Positions 20,723 to 25,261 of a DNA stretch of 25,443 nucleotides are shown here, in pieces (the first letter of the stretch is position 1; every line of letters begins with the position of its first letter). The notes beneath the pieces are model-generated. The model was not told the origin of the DNA, made no database searches, and saw nothing but the letters and a program-made list of their open reading frames with translations. This stretch comes from a virus. The DNA is taken from positions 1-25,443 of the IMG/VR virus record IMGVR_UViG_3300010334_000241; one strand, 5' to 3'. The position numbers were made by a program, and so were the translations under genes.

Positions 20723-20799
20723 TGGTACCCCGGGAGAGATTCGAACTCTCAACACCCTCCTTTTGAGAGAGGTGCGTCTACCAATTGCGCCACCGGGGT
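20723..20799 (-). tRNA. tRNA-Leu(CAA)-like, short variable loop
   Basis: Acceptor ACCCCGG/CCGGGGT, D-arm like bacterial tRNA-Leu, anticodon loop CTCAAAA giving CAA, T-loop TTCGAAT, A73 and encoded CCA. Only 5 nt (GTGTT) lie between the anticodon stem and the T-stem, where a leucine tRNA should have a long variable arm. Confidence 0.75.
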
Positions 20800-20807
20800 A
20801 TTGACTT

Positions 20808-20882
20808 TGGTCCCACCAACAGGAATCGAACCTGTATCCAAGTCTTAGGAGGACCCGATTCTATCCATTGAACTATAGTGGT
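20808..20882 (-). tRNA. tRNA-Arg(CCT)
   Basis: Anticodon loop CTCCTAA giving CCT (reads AGG), D-arm AGTTCAATGGATAGAA, T-loop TTCGATT, A73 and encoded CCA. The first acceptor pair is A-G (mismatch). Confidence 0.88.
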
Positions 20883-20896
20883 ATGTGTTTGATCAA

Positions 20897-21868
20897 TTAC
20901 AACAATCGAATACCTAGCATTTGCATTGTTTCTAGCAGGTGCTGGTCAACAATTTTTTCATAGACCACGCTCTTAATCAATTCACTGTTGATAAAATATT
21001 GATCTTTACTCACAGCATAATTCATTGGAAACTCTTTGGTCCGCATGAATTTAGCATCAATTATTTCTAACTTTATTTCTTGCCCGTCAATTTGAATTGA
21101 TTTTTTTGCTAAAAAGTCTTCATACAACAATATGTCTACCGCATCAAATTTGTTGTTTTTGACAAAATTTAAAAATAATACAAAAGGATCAATCCACTTC
21201 AACAGTTGATCTTTTTCCAATGTCAATGACATTGGTTGTAGTGGAGACATTTTATTTTGTATATTGTGTGCATCCCTTCCACGATTTGTTAGACTCTGTT
21301 GTGCACCAGGTATATCATAATAACAAGTCTTAATAAGATGACTCAATAAAGTTTGATAAAAGTCCTGCCTATAATACAGTTTGGCCTGCTGAGCTGACTT
21401 GGCAAACTCTATCAGCTCAGCATCAATGTTGAGTTCTTGGCTGAGAAAAAAATGTTTCACAACATAATGAATTTTGCTGTTGGTTAAAAATTTAAGCCAG
21501 CTCAACCTCTTTAAACATTCTGCTGTATACCACTGCTGGACTTCTTGAAAATTTTTAAAAATTACAGTTTTGTTTTTTAGCATCATTGGCAACAAGTCAG
21601 CAGGGTCCTGATTGGATTCAATTTGCCAATACAACCACTGACGATTCCATACTGCATCAACTAACTCACAGACTTGAATAGGTTTACCATATAACTCAAG
21701 GTTGTAAAGTATATCGCCGGCTTGCCCAAATGTATCTGTGCAATGTATTGTAAAAAATTCAAAAAGGTATATGCTTTGGTTTTTATACTTGTGCTGATTA
21801 TGCCAATGCAACATTGCGGTATAGTGACTGCTTCCACTGCGTGGATGCGAAAATAAAATAACTGACAT
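20897..21868 (-). CDS. sulfotransferase-like P-loop protein
   Basis: 323 aa. ILFSHPRSGSSHYTAML at residues 4-20 is the 5'-phosphosulfate (PAPS) binding signature of sulfotransferases. The rest is helical and poorly conserved, as usual for this superfamily, with no further motif I can assign with certainty. If active it would transfer sulfate from PAPS to an unknown acceptor, for example a virion or surface glycan. The only possible PAPS-related enzyme nearby is the kinase/nucleotidyltransferase at 9798-10589. A weak AGG site precedes the ATG. It lies between tRNA-Arg and tRNA-Trp. Confidence 0.75.
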   Translation of the reverse strand: MSVILFSHPRSGSSHYTAMLHWHNQHKYKNQSIYLFEFFTIHCTDTFGQAGDILYNLELYGKPIQVCELVDAVWNRQWLYWQIESNQDPADLLPMMLKNKTVIFKNFQEVQQWYTAECLKRLSWLKFLTNSKIHYVVKHFFLSQELNIDAELIEFAKSAQQAKLYYRQDFYQTLLSHLIKTCYYDIPGAQQSLTNRGRDAHNIQNKMSPLQPMSLTLEKDQLLKWIDPFVLFLNFVKNNKFDAVDILLYEDFLAKKSIQIDGQEIKLEIIDAKFMRTKEFPMNYAVSKDQYFINSELIKSVVYEKIVDQHLLETMQMLGIRLL

Positions 21869-21889
21869 GATTTACCTATTAGGTGTAAT

Positions 21890-21963
21890 TGGCGGGCCAT
21901 GAGAGACTCGAACTCCCACTAACGGTTTTGGAGACCGCAGTACTGCCATTATACTAATGACCC
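21890..21963 (-). tRNA. tRNA-Trp(CCA)
   Basis: Acceptor GGGTCAT/ATGGCCC, loop CTCCAAA giving CCA, T-loop TTCGAGT, G73 and encoded CCA. Confidence 0.92.
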
Positions 21964-22104
21964 TTAAAACTGTTTGCTGAAAATTGGAATCATTATTGCC
22001 GGTATCTTTGTACAACCTTGCTCACCAGGCACAGAGCAAGTCTTGGGCATTGAACCGCATGCGGCAACTGTTGCAAGTACGCAGATTGACAATAATTTTT
22101 TCAT
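21964..22104 (-). CDS. 46-aa lipoprotein
   Basis: Starts MKKLLSICVLATVAACGSMP: a signal with lipobox V-A-A-C, lipid-modified Cys16, and Gly-Ser behind it favouring the outer membrane. The mature part is only about 31 residues with two more cysteines ("KTCSVPGEQGCTKIPA"). A short, Pro-containing lipoprotein could be an outer-membrane spanin subunit, but no partner is visible, so this is speculation. AGGATATT precedes the ATG. Its TAA abuts the first base of tRNA-Trp. Confidence 0.75.
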   Translation of the reverse strand: MKKLLSICVLATVAACGSMPKTCSVPGEQGCTKIPAIMIPIFSKQF

Positions 22105-22111
22105 AATATCC

Positions 22112-22188
22112 TGGTAGCCTCACCCTGACTCGAACAGGGGACCCTTGCCTTATCAAGACAATGCTCTAACCAACTGAGCTATGAGGCT
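22112..22188 (-). tRNA. tRNA-Ile(GAT)
   Basis: Acceptor AGCCTCA/TGAGGCT, loop TTGATAA giving GAT, T-loop TTCGAGT, A73 and encoded CCA. Confidence 0.93.
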
Positions 22189-22207
22189 ATAAACTTACTT
22201 ATAAATT

Positions 22208-22281
22208 TGGCACGGGAACTAGGACTCGAACCTAGAACGACACAGTCAAAGTGTGTTGTGTTACCATTACACCATTCCCGA
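22208..22281 (-). tRNA. tRNA-Gln(TTG)
   Basis: Anticodon loop CTTTGAC giving TTG, D-arm GTGTAATGGTAACAC, T-loop TTCGAGT, G73 and encoded CCA. The first acceptor pair is T-T, as glutamine tRNAs often have a weak first pair. Confidence 0.9.
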
Positions 22282-22290
22282 ACAGAAACT

Positions 22291-22366
22291 TGGTACCAAG
22301 AGTTGGACTCGAACCAACCACACCCTGTGCTTCAAACAGGTGCTCTACCAGATGAGCTATCTTGGC
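22291..22366 (-). tRNA. tRNA-Phe(GAA)
   Basis: Acceptor GCCAAGA/TCTTGGT, loop TTGAAGC giving GAA, T-loop TTCGAGT, A73 and encoded CCA. Confidence 0.93.
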
Positions 22367-22383
22367 AATAAAGATCGTTTAGG

Positions 22384-22456
22384 GGTGACCTATGGGATTT
22401 GAACCCATCCTATCGGAATCACAATCCGAGGTGCTGGCCGCTAACACTAAGGTCAC
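22384..22456 (-). tRNA. tRNA-His(GTG)
   Basis: Acceptor GTGACCT/AGGTCAC, loop TTGTGAT giving GTG, discriminator C73. No CCA is encoded (CCT follows), and the base before G1 is T, not the usual G-1. Confidence 0.88.
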
Positions 22457-22467
22457 ACCTAAATGAT

Positions 22468-22475
22468 CTTAAATA
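22468..22475 (+). promoter_or_regulatory. T4-late-type motif CTTAAATA
   Basis: Ends 4 nt before the ATG at 22480. Confidence 0.45.
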
Positions 22476-22479
22476 CTGT

Positions 22480-22650
22480 ATGAGTGTTAAATCTAAATTG
22501 TTGCCCAGCGCCACCTGGTGTTTACCTGCAGACTTTAAACCAGATGCTCTTCTGGCCAAAGCCAAGTTGCAGTTTCAACCGTTGGAATTAAAGCCTGGCC
22601 CAGATGGTGCCAACAAGAAGACCAAGGTCAAACCCAGTGACGCCCAGTAG
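22480..22650 (+). CDS. 56-aa small basic protein
   Basis: Starts MSVKSKLLPSATWCLPADFK and ends KKTKVKPSDAQ. Lys/Pro-rich, no membrane segment. I place the start here because the late-type motif TTAAATA lies 4 nt ahead, as for the other plus-strand genes. An in-frame ATG at 22399 would read through tRNA-His and is rejected. Its 3' end overlaps the convergent 114-aa gene by 63 bp, so at least one of the two ends may be wrong. Function unknown. Confidence 0.6.
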   Translation: MSVKSKLLPSATWCLPADFKPDALLAKAKLQFQPLELKPGPDGANKKTKVKPSDAQ

Positions 22651-22932
22651 GATTATGGTTGCAGTATACCAACCTGTGTGTTCTACATAATACATGGGTG
22701 GATGAGTTACCGGCGCTGACGTAACTCTAGCCGGCTGAGATTTGTATACTGCTTGCCACTGTTCTTCAAAGGCATTTGCACCTCGGTCATTGGCATCACT
22801 GACCGTGGCTGTTTCAGCATCAAGTGCCAGCCGAACTGCTTCACCTGATTTGAATTGACTTGATTCAACTGGACGACAGACTACTTCATCTGTTTCAATA
22901 TAAAGTCCGGTGCTGTCTTGCTGAATTTTCAT
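22588..22932 (-). CDS. 114-aa protein with C-terminal membrane anchor
   Basis: Starts MKIQQDSTGLYIETDEVVCR. A polar N-terminal domain of about 85 residues is followed by one hydrophobic segment near the C-terminus ("ATIILLGVTGFDLGLLVGTIW"), a tail-anchor layout. A minus-strand AATAAATA at 22939-22946 lies 6 nt before the ATG, so late, possibly leaderless expression is likely. No family is recognised. It lies between tRNA-Lys and tRNA-His. Confidence 0.7.
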   Translation of the reverse strand: MKIQQDSTGLYIETDEVVCRPVESSQFKSGEAVRLALDAETATVSDANDRGANAFEEQWQAVYKSQPARVTSAPVTHPPMYYVEHTGWYTATIILLGVTGFDLGLLVGTIWARL

Positions 22933-22938
22933 TACAAC

Positions 22939-22946
22939 TATTTATT
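22939..22946 (-). promoter_or_regulatory. T4-late-type motif AATAAATA (minus strand)
   Basis: Ends 6 nt before the ATG at 22932; the same spacing as for the plus-strand late genes. Confidence 0.5.
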
Positions 22947-23021
22947 GGTGCGGGCAGAGGGATTCGAACCCACGACCAATAGATTAAAAGTCTACTGCTC
23001 TACCAACTGAGCTATACCCGC
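22946..23021 (-). tRNA. tRNA-Lys(TTT)
   Basis: Acceptor GCGGGTA/TGCCCGC, loop CTTTTAA giving TTT, T-loop TTCGAAT, A73 and encoded CCA. Overlapped at its 5' end by the 45-aa gene. Confidence 0.94.
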
Positions 23022-23129
23022 TTTTTTGTGAGCTTGTCGTTCTGCTTTCCAGAACACACGCTTCCATTCTTTAAGGTGTTTCCACCACTGTGGTGAACGA
23101 GTCATCGTTCCTTTCTTGACACTGGCCAT
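22992..23129 (-). CDS. 45-aa basic Trp-rich peptide ending inside tRNA-Lys
   Basis: Starts MASVKKGTMTRSPQWWKHLK and continues EWKRVFWKAERQAHKK, a pattern ("PQWWKHL...RVFWKAER") I recall from small T4-type phage proteins. The last nine residues AGIAQLVEQ are simply the translation of the tRNA-Lys 5' half, and the stop lies in the tRNA. AGGAGAGCC precedes the ATG. Very basic, maybe nucleic-acid binding. Confidence 0.65.
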   Translation of the reverse strand: MASVKKGTMTRSPQWWKHLKEWKRVFWKAERQAHKKAGIAQLVEQ

Positions 23130-23149
23130 AACAGGCTCTCCTATAAAAT

Positions 23150-23224
23150 TGGTGGTAATGGCTAGAGTCGAACTAGCACTGGACTGCGTATGAAGCAGGC
23201 GCACTACCATTATGCTACATTACC
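23150..23224 (-). tRNA. tRNA-Met(CAT), elongator type
   Basis: Acceptor GGTAATG/CATTACC, loop TTCATAC giving CAT, T-loop TTCGACT, A73 and encoded CCA. The first acceptor pair is complete, so it is not initiator-like. Confidence 0.88.
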
Positions 23225-23225
23225 T

Positions 23226-23303
23226 TGGAGTACAGAGTCGGATTTGAACCGACGGCTTTACTGGTTTGCAATCAGTTCCCTTGGGCCTCTCGGGCATCTG
23301 TAC
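23226..23303 (-). tRNA. tRNA-Cys(GCA)
   Basis: Acceptor GTACAGA/TCTGTAC, loop TTGCAAA giving GCA, T-loop TTCAAAT, discriminator T73 (cysteine identity) and encoded CCA. Confidence 0.9.
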
Positions 23304-23333
23304 ATGTTGAATTTGTTAAAGTAGTGCTACCAC

Positions 23334-23363
23334 ATTATAAGCACCATTCACCCGAATTAACAA
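23334..23363 (-). promoter_or_regulatory. possible internal promoter for tRNA-Cys and downstream tRNAs
   Basis: Minus strand: TTGTTA (23358-23363), 18-bp spacer, perfect TATAAT (23334-23339). The -35 has 4 of 6 consensus bases. Confidence 0.4.
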
Positions 23364-23399
23364 GCTCGAGCGGGATTCGGTAAGTCACTTGGGATACAG

Positions 23400-23514
23400 G
23401 ACAAAGGTGCTCCACTGCGTTTACGGGACTTGAACCCGTCCTTCTTTAACATTAGTCGGCCCTTCGAAGAAGCCTTCTAGCGAGTCTTTCTCTTGCTGAC
23501 ACTCTAACAAAACT
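23400..23514 (-). other. tRNA-like or tmRNA-like remnant (orphan T-arm)
   Basis: In the 211-bp gap between tRNA-Cys and tRNA-Arg(TCG). The minus strand has a perfect T-arm (ACGGG TTCAAGT CCCGT, 23423-23439) and upstream a possible anticodon arm (GGCTT CTTCGAA GGGCC). No acceptor strand complementary to the AAACGCA after the T-arm can be found, and no D-arm. The order GACTAA...GGACGGGTTCAA also recalls the 3' part of tmRNA. It may be a degenerate tRNA-Arg copy, a tmRNA fragment or an unknown RNA. Confidence 0.35.
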
Positions 23515-23589
23515 TGGCGCCCTGTGATGGAATCGAACCACCATCCTGAGTTTCGAAGACTCTAATTCTATCCGTTGAACTAACAGGGC
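23515..23589 (-). tRNA. tRNA-Arg(TCG)
   Basis: Acceptor GCCCTGT/ACAGGGC, loop CTTCGAA giving TCG, T-loop TTCGATT, G73 and encoded CCA. Confidence 0.91.
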
Positions 23590-23595
23590 ATAAAC

Positions 23596-23670
23596 TGGTG
23601 GGCCAGCTTGGAATTGAACCAAGACTCGACCGATTATGAGTCGGTTGCTTTACCATTAAGCTACTGGCCC
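23596..23670 (-). tRNA. tRNA-Ile2(CAT), lysidine type
   Basis: Acceptor GGGCCAG/CTGGCCC, loop CTCATAA giving CAT. The anticodon stem context CGACTCATAATCG matches bacterial tRNA-Ile2, whose C34 is changed to lysidine by TilS. A73 and encoded CCA. Confidence 0.82.
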
Positions 23671-23677
23671 ATTGACA

Positions 23678-23769
23678 TGGCGGAAGCGGTGAGATTCGAA
23701 CTCACGGGAGGTTTAACCCTCCGCTAGTTTTCAAGACTAGTGCCATAAACCGGACTCGGCCACACTTCC
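23678..23769 (-). tRNA. tRNA-Ser(TGA)
   Basis: Class II with long variable arm. Acceptor GGAAGTG/CGCTTCC, loop CTTGAAA giving TGA, G73 and encoded CCA. Confidence 0.93.
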
Positions 23770-23774
23770 TAAAT

Positions 23775-23859
23775 TGGTGGAGAATACTGGGATCGAACCA
23801 GTCGTGCCCGAAGGCGGCGGATTTACAGTCCACTGCATCACCATTGATGCTTCTTCTCC
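23775..23859 (-). tRNA. tRNA-Tyr(GTA)
   Basis: Class II. Loop CTGTAAA giving GTA, variable arm with GCCTTCGGGC, A73 and encoded CCA. Acceptor GGAGAAG/ATTCTCC, with the last pair G-A mismatched. Confidence 0.9.
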
Positions 23860-23904
23860 GTTAAACACACTGTCTGCGACATTACAGTCCTGGCCAGCTC
23901 AATG

Positions 23905-24004
23905 TGTATATTAAAGCACATACCAGTCCCGGGGATTTGAACCCCTTTCTCTAGTAGTTTACCACGACGTTTGCAGTCAGGCAAGTATATGCTTTAATAT
24001 ACTA
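23905..24004 (-). ncRNA. tRNA-like RNA closed by an 18-bp stem
   Basis: Minus-strand arms GTATATTAAAGCATATAC and GTATGTGCTTTAATATAC pair over 18 bp with one G-U. They enclose 61 nt holding a hairpin TGAC-TGCAAAC-GTCG, a short GTGG/CTAC hairpin and a perfect T-arm (GGGG TTCAAAT CCCC). No D-arm with GG is present, and the closing stem is far longer than the 7 bp of a tRNA. It is the first element of the tRNA transcript from the promoter at 24064-24093, upstream of tRNA-Tyr. It is a real structured RNA by covariation-free pairing, of unknown function. Confidence 0.6.
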
Positions 24005-24063
24005 GATTTTTCACACCACACAAGGTGCTTCATCCCTAGTACCGCCCGTTTGTGCTTGTTTAT

Positions 24064-24093
24064 AGTGTAGCACAGGACCTCGTTTCCTGTCAA
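24064..24093 (-). promoter_or_regulatory. promoter of the main tRNA array
   Basis: Minus strand: perfect TTGACA (24088-24093), 18-bp spacer, TACACT (24064-24069). It precedes the tRNA-like RNA and the tRNA run from Tyr onward. Confidence 0.75.
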
Positions 24094-24104
24094 CCACTTG
24101 GCGA

Positions 24105-24260
24105 TCAACGATGTCTCTGAGTCAACATCTCTCGCTTGTTTAACTGATGCATGTGTTGCGCTCTCTTCATCTTGTCACGGAGCAATTTTTGTAACTGCTC
24201 TTTGCTCAATGTATGAGTGCGTGTCCACTCTGCTTCTTTGATCTTTTTATCTAATGTCAT
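24105..24260 (-). CDS. 51-aa basic helical protein
   Basis: Starts MTLDKKIKEAEWTRTHTLSK and ends NKREMLTQRHR. Lys/Arg/His-rich, predicted mostly helical, without membrane segment. AAGGAAC lies 3-9 nt ahead of the ATG. The terminator of the ncRNA candidate lies 13 bp upstream of the ATG, so this gene may be expressed only by readthrough. Function unknown. Confidence 0.7.
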   Translation of the reverse strand: MTLDKKIKEAEWTRTHTLSKEQLQKLLRDKMKRAQHMHQLNKREMLTQRHR

Positions 24261-24272
24261 TGTTCCTTATCA

Positions 24273-24308
24273 CAAAAAGAAAAAACCCCGGAGTGTTAGT
24301 CCAGGGTT
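24273..24308 (-). terminator. intrinsic terminator
   Basis: Minus strand AACCCTGG, 9-nt loop, CCGGGGTT and then TTTTCTTTTT. An 8-bp stem with one G-U followed by a U-rich tract. Confidence 0.88.
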
Positions 24309-24450
24309 CAAGTAAACGGTCTGATTACTTTATCCTGGATGAGCTCCTAGAATATGGCGAACATGATAGCTCATACTAAAGGAGTCACAGAAGCTCATGC
24401 TCTGTTTTGAGCACCACTGCGATAGTCTTGATATGAATGTGTTCGTCATA
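24276..24450 (-). ncRNA. stand-alone small RNA candidate
   Basis: A consensus promoter (24457-24485) and a strong intrinsic terminator (24273-24308) bound about 175 nt with no convincing gene. Several internal hairpins are possible (for example CAGAG...CTTCTG, and GAGCTC-containing repeats). An ORF of 42 codons (ATG at 24458) starts within the promoter -10 and has no ribosome site, so a non-coding transcript is more likely. The 5' end is estimated from the -10. Confidence 0.6.
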
Positions 24451-24456
24451 GTAATC

Positions 24457-24485
24457 ATTGTACACTTACTTAGCCTTGTTGTCAA
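24457..24485 (-). promoter_or_regulatory. sigma70-type promoter of the small RNA
   Basis: Minus strand: perfect TTGACA (24480-24485), 17-bp spacer, TACAAT (24457-24462). Confidence 0.8.
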
Positions 24486-24512
24486 CCTCTTGTTGCGTTA
24501 AGGCTAAAATTA

Positions 24513-24734
24513 TTAATTTTTTGATAGTTCGTCTAGTCTTTGTTTTGATTCAATTTGGCCCAGCTTCATTTCATACATCATGATCAATGCATACACCACG
24601 CCAAGTGCAACCATGGCAATACCCAAGTATACGCCATAGCCAGTTTGTATGATGGTACTGAATGTCAGACCCATTACAATAAAAATTACAACCATCTTGA
24701 CAGTTTCAAATACAGCTCGTTGTTTGTTGGTCAT
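24513..24734 (-). CDS. 73-aa two-span membrane protein
   Basis: Starts MTNKQRAVFETVKMVVIFIV. Two hydrophobic helices (about 12-30 and 34-53), then a charged tail ("EMKLGQIESKQRLDELSKN") likely forming a cytoplasmic helix. The promoter at 24755-24782 lies 21 bp upstream. Single-gene unit, followed by the ncRNA promoter. Function unknown; small two-span proteins of phages can be holins or superinfection factors, but nothing distinguishes them here. Confidence 0.75.
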   Translation of the reverse strand: MTNKQRAVFETVKMVVIFIVMGLTFSTIIQTGYGVYLGIAMVALGVVYALIMMYEMKLGQIESKQRLDELSKN

Positions 24735-24754
24735 ATAAATCCTTCTAAAAGACT

Positions 24755-24782
24755 ATTATAGCACAAAAAATCAGTTTGTCAA
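24755..24782 (-). promoter_or_regulatory. strong sigma70-type promoter
   Basis: Minus strand: perfect TTGACA (24777-24782), 16-bp spacer, perfect TATAAT (24755-24760). The palindrome at 24788-24803 is 5 bp upstream of the -35. Confidence 0.85.
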
Positions 24783-24787
24783 CCGGT

Positions 24788-24803
24788 GTTGTATTTTTAC
24801 AAC
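24788..24803. promoter_or_regulatory. palindrome GTTGTA-4nt-TACAAC, possible operator
   Basis: Perfect 6-bp arms. Lies between the stop of the 19-codon ORF at 24805 and the -35 at 24777-24782, the same arrangement as at 1711-1730 and 2299-2348. Confidence 0.55.
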
Positions 24804-24804
24804 A

Positions 24805-24864
24805 TTATGTGAGTTCGGCATTGATATCACTGGCATTCATGGCTCCGGATGATTGTAGTGCCAT
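24805..24864 (-). pseudogene. 19-codon stub resembling the start of a phage virion protein
   Basis: MALQSSGAMNASDINAELT: the pattern "MALxSSGxxxxSDINxEL" is the usual N-terminus of many phage tail/fibre structural proteins. Here it stops after 19 residues, directly before the palindrome at 24788. It lies 3 bp after the cupin stop. It may be the remnant of a deleted structural gene, or an intact micropeptide. Confidence 0.5.
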
Positions 24865-24867
24865 TTG

Positions 24868-25260
24868 TTATTTCATCCAATCGGGTAAACTCGGAGTCAC
24901 TAGGCCTTCGGAGCCTGGTTGATAGGTACCACCATCAGGTGGTATCATGGGTATCATGTTGGGATCCATTATATCACCTGATCCGTCATTGTTTCTAAGA
25001 GCATGTATACAGTAGGCCACTGTGTTGTTCTCCAGTGCTTCTAATCTATGATTTTTGTCTTTTTTAATGAAAATCATATGTGGTGCAGTAAACACATTAT
25101 CAGCACCATCTACAGTGACTCTAAGACTACCAGCGGCCAACAATGTGAAATGATCATACAAGTGAGTATGACCCAGTTCAACATCGCCTGCATTGACAAA
25201 GTGCATTTGTCTGCTGTAGAGATTGGACACACATCCAATTGTGATAGCTGGTGCGCTCAT
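24868..25260 (-). CDS. cupin-fold protein, 130 aa
   Basis: Starts MSAPAITIGCVSNLYSRQMH. The first cupin motif GHTHLYDHFTLL (His31, His33, His37) and the later NHRLEAL (His71) give a potential 3-His metal site in a small beta-barrel. The C-terminal tail is Pro/Gly/Asp-rich. Single-domain cupins are common next to tail-fibre genes in T4-type aquatic phages. The role is unknown; enzyme or virion component are both possible. The ATG follows the fibre gene's stop by one base. The longer in-frame reading upstream is the shadow of the glycine-rich gene and is excluded. Confidence 0.78.
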   Translation of the reverse strand: MSAPAITIGCVSNLYSRQMHFVNAGDVELGHTHLYDHFTLLAAGSLRVTVDGADNVFTAPHMIFIKKDKNHRLEALENNTVAYCIHALRNNDGSGDIMDPNMIPMIPPDGGTYQPGSEGLVTPSLPDWMK

Positions 25261-25261
25261 G

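Noticed and set aside
22399-22479. N-terminal extension of the 56-aa plus-strand protein
   Set aside because: Would translate through tRNA-His; the late-type motif sits just before the ATG at 22480.
24330-24458. 42-codon ORF inside the small RNA candidate
   Set aside because: Its ATG overlaps the promoter -10 and has no ribosome site. Kept as non-coding, though leaderless translation from the next ATG cannot be excluded.
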